Source of the DNA: Cyanobacterium stanieri LEGE 03274
GTDB lineage: Bacteria; Cyanobacteriota; Cyanobacteriia; Cyanobacteriales; Cyanobacteriaceae
Reading direction: 5' to 3'
DNA: 64,000 nucleotides
NCBI RefSeq assembly: GCF_015207825.1
Contig: NZ_JADEWC010000004.1
Coordinates: forward strand, 1-64,000
The translations under genes were made by a program, and so were the position numbers. This document shows, piece after piece, positions 7,481 through 14,918 of the stretch. Within the stretch, counting starts at the first letter, position 1. Each line of letters opens with the position of its first letter. The notes beneath the pieces are model-generated. The model saw only the letters and a program-made list of their open reading frames with translations. It did no database searches and was not told the DNA's origin.

Positions 7481-7939
7481 ATGATGAAAAAATTAATTTC
7501 TAGCCTCTTAATTGGAACTACCGTATTAACCACCGCCATCACCCCCGACATAGCCAAAGCCAACACCAGAACCTTTCAAGGTCGTAACCAAATTCATCTC
7601 GATGTTGATCGTTATTGTCGTAATGTGTTCGCCGCAGGAAATCAATGGGCTGGACGTATTTATTCCCGTGATGGTCGTCATGCTTATCGAAATGGAAGAC
7701 ATTACTGTCGTGTTCATTATAGACCTATTATTAATGTTACCAATAGTAGAGGAGGTAATGCTGGATTTAATCTTGGTGTTGTTCAGGGAGGAGGTAATAG
7801 CAGTCGTGATGTACAAAGAACTCAAGTGGGTGCAGAGAGGGTTATTTTTGAAGATGTATGGCTTGATAAGGCTTGTCGTAGTCAGGGAGATAATGGGCGT
7901 TATACAGTGCAAGGAGTGGTGGTATGGTGCGATCGTTAA
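7481..7939 (+). CDS. Secreted hypothetical protein with signal peptide, 152 aa
   Basis: Start at ATG 7481 (or the adjacent 7484). Residues 1-27 are a typical signal peptide (MMKKLISSLLIGTTVLTTA, then a PDIAKA-N cleavage site). The mature part has four Cys residues (CRNVF, HYCRVHY, KACRSQ, VWCDR), which could form disulfides in the periplasm, plus a Gly/Asn-rich centre. The family is not recognised. An upstream in-frame start at 7382 would run through the leader element and is rejected. It shares the palindromic 5' element with cytosolic genes of the island. Confidence 0.75.
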   Translation: MMKKLISSLLIGTTVLTTAITPDIAKANTRTFQGRNQIHLDVDRYCRNVFAAGNQWAGRIYSRDGRHAYRNGRHYCRVHYRPIINVTNSRGGNAGFNLGVVQGGGNSSRDVQRTQVGAERVIFEDVWLDKACRSQGDNGRYTVQGVVVWCDR

Positions 7940-7991
7940 ATAGTTGTTTAAATCCCTTCTCCTATGGGAGAGTATTTGGGGGTGCGTAACC

Positions 7992-8014
7992 GTAGGGTGG
8001 GCAATGCCCACCAT
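7992..8014. repeat. Short palindromic dispersed repeat
   Basis: GTAGGGTGGGCAATGCCCAC plus CAT, a second copy of the hairpin at 5367. It lies in the gap before the kinase gene. Confidence 0.7.
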
Positions 8015-8125
8015 TTAAAGGCTGTATTTTATTCCGTTGAACTACAATTTACTTATCACTCCAAAAAAAAATGATACCGAAAGCATAATTACTGTTAATA
8101 TAAAAAATAATGTATCTTTTTCACC

Positions 8126-9442
8126 ATGAATGACTATACCAATTTTGAAGAAAAAGGTTATCAGATAGTCGAAAAGATAACTGATAATATTCAAGGGGGC
8201 AGAGTCACCTATAAAGCCGTTAAGATTGATACTCAAATCCCTGTGATTATCAAACAATTCCGCTTTGCTAATAGTAGTAATTGGGATAGTTTTAAGGAAA
8301 TAGAAAGAGAAATCGATGTGCTGAGGGGGCTAAATCATCGAGGTATTCCTCAATATTTAGATAAAATTGATTCTGGTGAAGGTTTATGTTTGGTGCAAGA
8401 GTACAAAAATGCAGAACCTTTGTCCAAGTTACGCAGTTTTACCCCAGAGGATATTAAACATATCATCACTCAGATATTAGAAATCTTGGTATATTTACAA
8501 GAAAGAATCCCGTCTATTATTCACCGTGATTTGAAACCCGAAAATATCCTTGTGGATGATGATTTAAATGCCTACGTCATCGACTTTGGATTAGCCAGAA
8601 TTGGTAACGCTACCATGGCTGTAAGTACCATGCAGGGGGGAACGTTTGGATTTATGCCCCCTGAGCAGTTGCATAACCAAAAATTAACCGAAGCGTCTGA
8701 TTTATATGGTTTGGGGGCAACTATTATTTGCTTGATTACCCAGACGAAATCTCAGGATATTGGTAGTTTAGTTAATTTTGCCACTAATCGCATTAATTTT
8801 AAGGATAAGGCTTCTCGTTATAGTTTTAAGTTTATCCAATGGCTCGAAAAAATGGTAGAGCCTGATCCTAGTTCTCGTTTTGCTAATGCCCAATTGGCTT
8901 TGGAGGCTTTTAAACCTCTTTATGTGGTAAGGGTGCCAGAAATGCGTATCTCTTCTAAGGTTTTTGAATATGAGGCTCAAAAGTTGGGGGAAAAAGTCCA
9001 GTTTACTGTGGAGTTAAATAATTCTGTACCAGATACTGAGTTACAGGGTAGTTTCTCTATGGTAGATCATCCGGGCGATCGCCTTTCATCCCCCAAACAA
9101 ATCACCGCATCAAATCCGCAAAATGCCCATAGTTGGATTAGTGTTAGTGAACCAGTATTTAAAGGGAACAAAATAAAATGTTTAGTCACCACAGATACCA
9201 GAGATTTAAGGGCAGGACAACTATATCAAAGGAAAATACAACTTATTTCCAATGCTTCGGAAGAACCCTATATTATTCCTATCAATATAAAAACTGCACC
9301 CATCCCCGTTGAAAATAAATCTATTCCCTATTTTTGGCTGTGTATGCTATTCGCTGCTTCCCTATTTTTACCGCTTCAATTAGTTTTGATAGAGGAAGTA
9401 TTTACAATCGTAGGAAATAGGATCGAGTCTATTTGGCAATAA
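8126..9442 (+). CDS. Ser/Thr protein kinase, membrane-anchored (Pkn2/Hanks type)
   Basis: The 438-aa protein has an N-terminal kinase domain (about 8-265) with the invariant Lys in VIIKQF, catalytic loop HRDLKPEN, DFGLAR and an APE-like MPPEQL. The Gly-rich loop is degenerate (NIQGG). A beta-rich region follows (about 280-390), and a single membrane helix near the C-terminus (IPYFWLCMLFAASLFLPLQL). The C-terminal region is probably a sensory or scaffold domain on the cytosolic side. The next gene, 39 bases on, encodes a small membrane protein and may be co-transcribed. The substrate is unknown. Confidence 0.93.
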   Translation: MNDYTNFEEKGYQIVEKITDNIQGGRVTYKAVKIDTQIPVIIKQFRFANSSNWDSFKEIEREIDVLRGLNHRGIPQYLDKIDSGEGLCLVQEYKNAEPLSKLRSFTPEDIKHIITQILEILVYLQERIPSIIHRDLKPENILVDDDLNAYVIDFGLARIGNATMAVSTMQGGTFGFMPPEQLHNQKLTEASDLYGLGATIICLITQTKSQDIGSLVNFATNRINFKDKASRYSFKFIQWLEKMVEPDPSSRFANAQLALEAFKPLYVVRVPEMRISSKVFEYEAQKLGEKVQFTVELNNSVPDTELQGSFSMVDHPGDRLSSPKQITASNPQNAHSWISVSEPVFKGNKIKCLVTTDTRDLRAGQLYQRKIQLISNASEEPYIIPINIKTAPIPVENKSIPYFWLCMLFAASLFLPLQLVLIEEVFTIVGNRIESIWQ

Positions 9443-9481
9443 AAACGATTATTTTTTGTAAATTTATTAGGTATTAAAATC

Positions 9482-9904
9482 ATGGAAGGAGAAGCGGCCG
9501 TAGGATTAATTGGACTTGGCATAGTTATTTTTTTAATATCTATTGTCTTCGCTATAATTGTTTTCATTGTTAAACTTGCCATAAGTTTATTAATCTTAGC
9601 TCTTGGTTTATTGATAGTTGCGGTAATTCCTATGGCCATCGGTTGGATAGCCTATGAGACTTATAAAGCCTTTATCGATAATGAATTTCAAACCAATCGA
9701 GCGATAATTTTTCCGACTTTAACAGTAATTACGGCCGCTAGTTTGAGCCTTACTTATTATGTTCCCTACTCCCCTCCACTCCTAGTATTTATTTTATTTA
9801 TCAGTGGAGGTTCTTTGGTCGGTACTTTGGCTTATCCATATATCAGACGCAGACAATTAATTAAAAAATATCAGGAAGAGGAAAAGTATTTGATTGAACC
9901 CTAG
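9482..9904 (+). CDS. Small multi-span membrane protein, 140 aa
   Basis: Starts at ATG 9482, 39 bases after the kinase gene on the same strand. The first 60 residues are almost continuously hydrophobic (two or three helices), followed by a loop and two further helices near residues 78-112, then a short charged tail with RRRQLIKK. It has no enzymatic motif and the family is not recognised. The close spacing suggests an operon with the kinase. Confidence 0.7.
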   Translation: MEGEAAVGLIGLGIVIFLISIVFAIIVFIVKLAISLLILALGLLIVAVIPMAIGWIAYETYKAFIDNEFQTNRAIIFPTLTVITAASLSLTYYVPYSPPLLVFILFISGGSLVGTLAYPYIRRRQLIKKYQEEEKYLIEP

Positions 9905-9914
9905 TTAATTTAAC

Positions 9915-10040
9915 CTGAGTTCGGGATAACATTTTCTAGTTAAAGCAGGCAATAGGGAATAGGCAATGGGCCATAAAATAATTGTCAATTGTCAATTGTT
10001 AATTCTTCACATCCTTATCCCGAATTGAGGTTAATTTAAC
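9915..10040. repeat. Dispersed repeat cluster (TTCGGGATAA and minisatellite-like GGCAATAGG)
   Basis: TGAGTTCGGGATAACATTTT is followed by tandem-like GGCAATAGGGAATAGGCAAT and by an inverted piece (ATCCCGAATTGAGG) near 10016-10030, so the block is bounded by inverted copies of CTCAATTCGGGAT. Related pieces occur at 16398 and 19478. It looks like a small non-coding mobile or degenerate element. There is no gene. Confidence 0.5.
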
Positions 10041-10144
10041 AGTTATGTTGGACTGCTTCTGTCAATATACATACCCTCACAGCAGATTCCCCAACCTTAT
10101 CAATAAATTTGTTTTAAACGTAGTAGTAATCAGGAGAATTAATA

Positions 10145-10648
10145 ATGGAAAACGATGAACTTTTAGTACATGACTGTTGGTATGTCACCGTTATTTACGC
10201 CCATGGGCATTACTCCCACAACGCATACATATCATTTGATGGAATAACCTATGGTTTAGTTTCTGCCTGTTATTTTCGTACCCCAGGAGATCCAGAACCC
10301 TATCTGATGTATATTTGTAGTCATGAGGATACAGGTCATTGGATGCTTCACCCTGAAGTCTGTTACGATTATGAATCCTTTGATAGAGCTTCTGTGGTGT
10401 CAATCTCCCATTGGGAAGAAGCTATGGAAAAAAATCCCTTGATATTTGATAAGTCTTTTGACCAAGAGGAAGATGGTATTTTTCCCCCCGTGATCGATTT
10501 TTTTACTTATCAAAGTGGAGTCAATTGGAAAAAGTTTTGGTATGATACATTTTCTCAATCCACGGAATCATCTCATACTACATCCTGTTTTAATAATGTA
10601 CTCATTAGGGCGGGGAAGGGGGAACAGGGAATGGGCAATGGGCAATAG
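10145..10648 (+). CDS. Hypothetical protein with a repeat-derived C-terminus, 167 aa
   Basis: ATG 10145 has AGGAGAA 8 bases upstream. Residues 1-150 look like a folded soluble domain rich in His, Tyr, Trp and Cys (HDCWYVTVIYAHGHYSHNAY near the start). The last ~13 residues (RAGKGEQGMGNGQ) are encoded by the dispersed GGGAATGGGCAATGGGCAAT repeat at 10612-10648. A repeat insertion has therefore replaced or extended the natural end of the gene. The family is not recognised. Confidence 0.65.
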   Translation: MENDELLVHDCWYVTVIYAHGHYSHNAYISFDGITYGLVSACYFRTPGDPEPYLMYICSHEDTGHWMLHPEVCYDYESFDRASVVSISHWEEAMEKNPLIFDKSFDQEEDGIFPPVIDFFTYQSGVNWKKFWYDTFSQSTESSHTTSCFNNVLIRAGKGEQGMGNGQ

Positions 10649-10735
10649 ATAATAATTGTCCATTTTAAAACCTGCAACCAGAAGCCCGTACGGACGTAGC
10701 ATGGTACGTCCCCTAATCACCTTCAAAATTGAACC

Positions 10736-10780
10736 TAAGAAAAAGAGCTTTCTTGAAGCCATTTATCTTAGTAATTGTTC
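10736..10780 (+). promoter_or_regulatory. Conserved palindromic 5' leader element, copy 5
   Basis: CTAAGAAA...TTTCTTG (10736-10755), then TATCTTAGTAATTGTT (10765-10780), identical in the box to copy 2. It lies 24 bases before the ATG at 10804. Confidence 0.65.
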
Positions 10781-10803
10781 AAAGCAAAGGAATAAAAAGA
10801 TTA

Positions 10804-11237
10804 TGAAAAACCAAGCTCTTGTTACCGCCGTTTCTGGTTTATTAATTGGTGGATTTGGTATTGCTAACAGAATTAACGCCCTAAGCATCGCTGGTACTGG
10901 TTTACTCACTTCTTCCGTTGTTCTTACCCTCATTGACGACAAAAAACAAAACCAATCTACTCCCCAAATCACCACCACTATTCCCCAAGCACCAAAAAAA
11001 CCTGAAGTAACCGAAAAACCTGAAGTTAAAAAAGCTGAAACCCCCCAAGTAACTGATAAACCTCAACCTAAAAAAACCGAAAAACCTAAACTCGTCAAAA
11101 AACCTCAACTAGCTAAAAAATCTCAATCTCCAAAAGCCAAAAAACCCCAAGTAACTGATAAACCTCAACCTAAAAAAACTGAAAAACCTACTATTGAACT
11201 TATTCCTCGCCCCATTCACCCCTCTCAAAACGGCTAA
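10804..11237 (+). CDS. Membrane hairpin protein with Lys/Pro repeat tail, 144 aa
   Basis: Start ATG 10804. Residues 5-45 (ALVTAVSGLLIGGFGIAN, then a second hydrophobic stretch) are paralogous to the anchor of the NYN protein at 4558. The rest is a low-complexity tail of KP-E/Q/T-V repeats, including two copies of PQVTDKPQPKKTEKP. The NYN domain is absent. Just after the stop, a different frame reads LILDGDGGGNYLVIIPSTYP, so the gene may be a frameshifted or 3'-truncated relative; a MITE inserts 65 bp downstream. The leader element and start context also match the island pattern. Confidence 0.7.
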
Positions 11238-11301
11238 TTCTTGACGGTGACGGTGGTGGTAACTATCTAGTTATCATCCCTTCAACCTATCCAAATATTT
11301 A

Positions 11302-11513
11302 GGGTCTGCTGAATAAATCAGAAACTAGAAATATCAAAGATTTGAGCACACTACAACTGTCAAAAAATACACAAAAATGATGTTTTTTTTACAAAAACAC
11401 AGTTAAAAATCAACAATTAGAGATACTGCACCAATCAGATAAAACATGAAAACCATTGCCTATTGCCCATTCCCTATTCCCTGCCTCTATGACCCCACTT
11501 TTTCAACAAACCC
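11302..11513. mobile_element. MITE-like element, ~212 bp, with terminal inverted repeats and target duplication
   Basis: The left end GGGTCTGCTGAATAAA (11302-11317) and the inverted right end TTTTTCAACAAACCC (11499-11513) match at about 12 of 15 positions. TATTTA flanks both sides directly (11296-11301 and 11514-11519), consistent with a target-site duplication. No transposase is inside; the interior includes the dispersed TTGCCCATTCCCTATTCCC sequence. The right target copy overlaps the cas2 stop codon, so insertion was next to cas2 without breaking it. Confidence 0.65.
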
Positions 11514-11516
11514 TAT

Positions 11517-11789
11517 TTAGACGATATAAGACTTTGGAGGTGGCTGGGGTGGTTGACTACCGATGGTTAAAATTTTTGAGGTGCCATGGCGAGAAATCCA
11601 ATAAAATCTTACATTGTCTTCTGCTGGTTTTACTTTTTTTTCAATTTTTATATATAATTCTTTGGTTTCTGCTAGGGTTAAAAAACATTCAAATACAGAA
11701 AACTGGACTCGATTACCATACCCTTCTAAAAATTTTGATAAAGAATTTCGTCTTTTATTATCGGGAATATCGTAAACAATTACTATCAT
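11517..11789 (-). CDS. cas2: CRISPR adaptation nuclease-fold protein Cas2
   Basis: The 90-aa protein begins MIVIVYDIPDNKRRNSLSKF with the ferredoxin-like fold and conserved first-strand Asp typical of Cas2, and ends with a Pro-rich tail (SQPPQPPPKSYIV). ATG 11789 is chosen over TTG 11801. It follows the RT-cas1 stop by 8 bases on the same strand, so the two are co-transcribed. Cas2 dimers bridge Cas1 dimers in the integrase that inserts new spacers. A MITE sits directly beyond its stop. Confidence 0.95.
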   Translation of the reverse strand: MIVIVYDIPDNKRRNSLSKFLEGYGNRVQFSVFECFLTLAETKELYIKIEKKVKPAEDNVRFYWISRHGTSKILTIGSQPPQPPPKSYIV

Positions 11790-11797
11790 TTTTATTA

Positions 11798-13843
11798 TCA
11801 AATTCTCTCAAAAGATTTATACTTTTCTTTCTCTAATAAACTATTTTTATAAGATCTAATTTGTAATTGAATTATTTGACGGTAAGATATGGGCGATCGC
11901 ACCCTATAATCAGAAACTAATTCATTCATGCGATTTTCAAAATGATTAAGAAAAACTTTCCTTTTTTGAGCAGATAAATAAACCCCTTGAGTATCAGATT
12001 GTACCTCAAAATCATCAGGGCTAAAAATACCCTTGTTAACCATTTTTATCACAATCGTATCAACAATTACCGAGCGAAACTCCTCCATCAAATCAAAAGC
12101 GAGATAAGATTTTTTTCTTTCCCCATAATGTAAATTACCAAAGTAAGGAGACAAACCTTCTCCAATTATTAAAGACAACACATTATTAAATAATAAAGTA
12201 TAACCAAAACTTAACAAAGAATTGATAGGATCTCTTGGCGGTTGACGATTACGCAGATTAAAAGTAAAATTTTCATTAGTAATCAACGTCCCCAAACCAG
12301 AAAAATAACGAGACGTTCCGATGCCTTCATAACCTCTTAATTGATCTATATTCTCCACTAAATATAATGATTTTAAATCAGCATTAATACCTGCGATCGC
12401 CTCTTGAACAACATCTTTTTTCTGCCTCCTATTCAACCGTAACAATAACTGCTTAGAATTTTTCAACTTCCCCGCCACAATCTCCCTCGCAACATCAAAT
12501 TGAAAAGACGAACATTTATGGCGTTCAATTTGCAATAATTGTAAACTCAAATTAACCGAATCCTCATTCCACAAATGACCCCGATATAAACCCCTTTGAC
12601 TAGCATAAACAATGGAAATATTAGCCTCCAAACAAGCATGAATTACCTGAGTAGTTAGCTGTATATTGCCAAAAACAATTATCCTGTCAATCTCCCTTAT
12701 CGGTATTTCCAAAGATGGAGTTTTATCCACATAAATAATAAATCTAAAATGCTCCTTAAAAACCGATGAACCTTGTTCCAATAAATATAAAGTAGCCATT
12801 TCCCCATTCCATATATTTCTTTTTTGGTTACGATTTTGACCAACCTTTAAACCATTTTCTTCCCCATTACCCACAGGAATATTCTCAAAACTACTCCCAT
12901 TACCACCCATCAAACCATCAAAAGATGAAGAATTAAACCCTACACTATTATCTAAATGAAGTTTTTTTTTCTTACTCTTAACAGAATCAAGGGGAAAAAT
13001 TGCCTCCCCCAAAAAACCATGTCCTAAAAAACGAAATCCCACATCAAAATTAGTAATTTGTGTTTTAGTCTGATGAAGTTTTAAACCCAGCAAATCAAGA
13101 TTTTGCCTTACCTCCGAAAAAGATGCCATCACCCTTTCCCGAGACAAAGATAACACCAAAAAATCATCCGCATAACGTACCAACTTCACATCAGAAGCCG
13201 AAATAACCTTATCAAATTCATTCAAATATATATTCGCCAACAAAGGAGATATGACAGCACCCTGAGAAACCCCTTTTTCAGTCATTATCAGCCCCTGTTT
13301 ACCAACACACCCCACACAAAGCCACCCTTTAATCAAACACAAAATACCAGGAATATCAATCCAATTTCTTACCACTCCCAATAAAATTTGGTGATCAATA
13401 TTATCAAAATATTTCACAATATCAGCATTCAAAACCCACTGATAACCCAAATCTCTCCAGTGTGCCACCTGTTTCACCGCATCCAAATAAGAAATATTCG
13501 GACGATAAGCAAAACTAGCATCGCTAAAATCTTTTTCAATTATAGGACTCAAAATATTTAACAATGCCTGTTGTACAATTCTATCTCTGACGGTGGGTAT
13601 TTTTAACTCTCGCCAACTCTCATCATTTTTAGGAATCAAAATTTGTAAATAGGGTTGGGGTTGATAAGTGTTATTCGCCACCTCATTTCTCAGTTGATGA
13701 AGATTCGTTTCTTCCCGACTAGTAAATTTATCAATCGTTTCTCCATCAACCCCAGCACATCCCTTATTTTTTGCCACTTTCTGCCAAGCGGTTTCAAAAT
13801 TATTAAAGTCCAAAAATTCATCAACAATATCTATATCCGACAT
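11798..13843 (-). CDS. cas1: Reverse transcriptase-Cas1 fusion (spacer acquisition integrase)
   Basis: The protein is 681 aa from ATG 13843 (an in-frame TTG at 13849 is possible). The N-terminal RT domain (about 15-285) resembles group II intron RTs, with DIVKYFDN (motif A), SQGAVISPLLANIYL and the active-site YADD near residue 227. A Gly/Asn/Ser-rich linker (about 290-345) leads to Cas1 (about 350-640) with the metal ligands E in RGYEGIG, H in GNLHYG and the acidic pair in AFDLMEEF. RT-Cas1 with Cas2 can acquire spacers from RNA in type III systems studied elsewhere. No Cas6 domain is fused, and no effector gene is visible in the window. It is transcribed divergently from array 3. Confidence 0.97.
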   Translation of the reverse strand: MSDIDIVDEFLDFNNFETAWQKVAKNKGCAGVDGETIDKFTSREETNLHQLRNEVANNTYQPQPYLQILIPKNDESWRELKIPTVRDRIVQQALLNILSPIIEKDFSDASFAYRPNISYLDAVKQVAHWRDLGYQWVLNADIVKYFDNIDHQILLGVVRNWIDIPGILCLIKGWLCVGCVGKQGLIMTEKGVSQGAVISPLLANIYLNEFDKVISASDVKLVRYADDFLVLSLSRERVMASFSEVRQNLDLLGLKLHQTKTQITNFDVGFRFLGHGFLGEAIFPLDSVKSKKKKLHLDNSVGFNSSSFDGLMGGNGSSFENIPVGNGEENGLKVGQNRNQKRNIWNGEMATLYLLEQGSSVFKEHFRFIIYVDKTPSLEIPIREIDRIIVFGNIQLTTQVIHACLEANISIVYASQRGLYRGHLWNEDSVNLSLQLLQIERHKCSSFQFDVAREIVAGKLKNSKQLLLRLNRRQKKDVVQEAIAGINADLKSLYLVENIDQLRGYEGIGTSRYFSGLGTLITNENFTFNLRNRQPPRDPINSLLSFGYTLLFNNVLSLIIGEGLSPYFGNLHYGERKKSYLAFDLMEEFRSVIVDTIVIKMVNKGIFSPDDFEVQSDTQGVYLSAQKRKVFLNHFENRMNELVSDYRVRSPISYRQIIQLQIRSYKNSLLEKEKYKSFERI

Positions 13844-13859
13844 TTCCAAGATTTAATGT

Positions 13860-14048
13860 TTTTTTGTTCCTCAATTACAACAACCCATAGGAAAAGGGGT
13901 TTTCTTAAAAATATTTGTTTTCCATTAGATTTCACTTATTTTGATAACAAAGACTGGTTTTATGGCTTCCAAAATATCCCCAAAGCCTTATCATGACTAT
14001 TTTACGCTGTCTCTTAATAGTTCTTATTGCCATGGAATAAAACATAAA
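13860..14048. repeat. Duplicated divergent control block, copy A (RT-cas1 / array 3)
   Basis: About 190 bp between the RT-cas1 start and leader 3 recur with only scattered differences at 18232-18425, between the NYN gene start and leader 4. Together with the leaders this makes about 370 bp of paired homology. Shared landmarks include ATTTGTTTTCCATTAGATTT and AACAAAGACTGGTTTTATGG. It probably holds the back-to-back promoters. Confidence 0.85.
13870..13907 (-). promoter_or_regulatory. Palindromic leader element upstream of RT-cas1
   Basis: Read on the minus strand: AAGAAAACCCCTTTTCCT, then ATGGGTTGTTGTAATTGAG, 26 bases before the RT-cas1 ATG. A nearly identical copy precedes the NYN-Ubl operon (18246-18283). 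The GTAATTG core is shared with the boxes of the other island genes. Confidence 0.55.
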
Positions 14049-14229
14049 ATCTACACAATAACCAAAAACCCCCAAATGCCCATTATTTCGTATTATTGTG
14101 TCGATGCCTTGCACTGTATGAGTTTCAGACCTATTTTTTGTTGCGCGATTTAGATTTTATGTGTTATATTTATTATTGTGTAGATTCAAAGGCTAAAACT
14201 CTTGTAGTGTAATGCCTCTGAATCGAAGA
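14049..14229 (+). promoter_or_regulatory. CRISPR leader 3
   Basis: A 181-bp leader with ATCTACACAATAACC at the start, TTATTGTGTCGATGCC in the middle, ATTGTGTAGATTC as the inverted copy and ATGCCTCTGAATCGAAGAC at the array. It lies beside the divergent RT-cas1 gene and serves the largest array, so it is the best candidate for the active integration site. Confidence 0.88.
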
Positions 14230-14783
14230 CCCTACCCATGGGGTTACATGGGATTAGTTGGAAACCACTGTTTACTCCACGCAAAGCTGATGTTGTATTA
14301 ATTCTTCCCTACCCATGGGGTTACATGGGATTAGTTGGAAACGAAACAGGATGAATAAAATTATTAAAATCAGTAAACCCCTACCCATGGGGTTACATGG
14401 GATTAGTTGGAAACAATACAACACCACCAACAGATCCCCAGTCTTCCAGAGTATTCCCTACCCATGGGGTTACATGGGATTAGTTGGAAACTTTTCCGTC
14501 TGCTGTTGTTACTGTACATTTCATTCCCTACCCATGGGGTTACATGGGATTAGTTGGAAACCATCGGTTATCGAGTATTTTTTTAAGTGCTTCTCTTCCC
14601 TACCCATGGGGTTACATGGGATTAGTTGGAAACGCGACTCCGCTCAAAGCAACAACTAACCCACCAATGATACCCCTACCCATGGGGTTACATGGGATTA
14701 GTTGGAAACTTTCAAGTACTTCAACTATACTTTGGAATTCTCTCCAACCCTACCCATGGGGTTACATGGGATTAGTTAGAAAC
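14230..14783 (+). CRISPR. CRISPR array 3: eight 36-nt repeats, seven spacers
   Basis: Repeats start at 14230, 14307, 14379, 14456, 14526, 14598, 14674 and 14748; spacers are 41, 36, 41, 34, 36, 40 and 38 nt. The repeat begins CCCTACCCATGG and ends TTAGTTGGAAAC. The last repeat has one change (TTAGTTAGAAAC), as expected at the leader-distal end, which confirms the orientation. The trailer from 14784 is the shared ACCTCCTTAAC...TTTTGGGGGT. Confidence 0.98.
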
Positions 14784-14918
14784 ACCTCCTTAACCATTTA
14801 GGTTTTGGGGGTTTTTCTCCTGTTGTTGTGATAGATAATTAAATACAAAAAAAACCCCCCGACTCTTTGAGTAAGGAGAACCTAAAATGATATAGCTAAA
14901 AATATTTATGTATCGATG

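Noticed and set aside
7526-8014. Minus-strand ORF opposite the secreted protein
   Set aside because: Shadow of the signal-peptide gene; Ser/Thr-rich with no start context.
11456-11836. ORF antisense to cas2 and the RT-cas1 end
   Set aside because: Lies opposite clear cas genes and starts in the MITE.
11798-13843. Retron or group II intron RT
   Set aside because: The RT is fused to an intact Cas1 and followed by cas2; no maturase or intron ends and no msr/msd structure seen.
13941-14801. ORFs across leader 3 and array 3 (MGLHGISW-type repeats)
   Set aside because: Repetitive peptides are the CRISPR repeat in translation.
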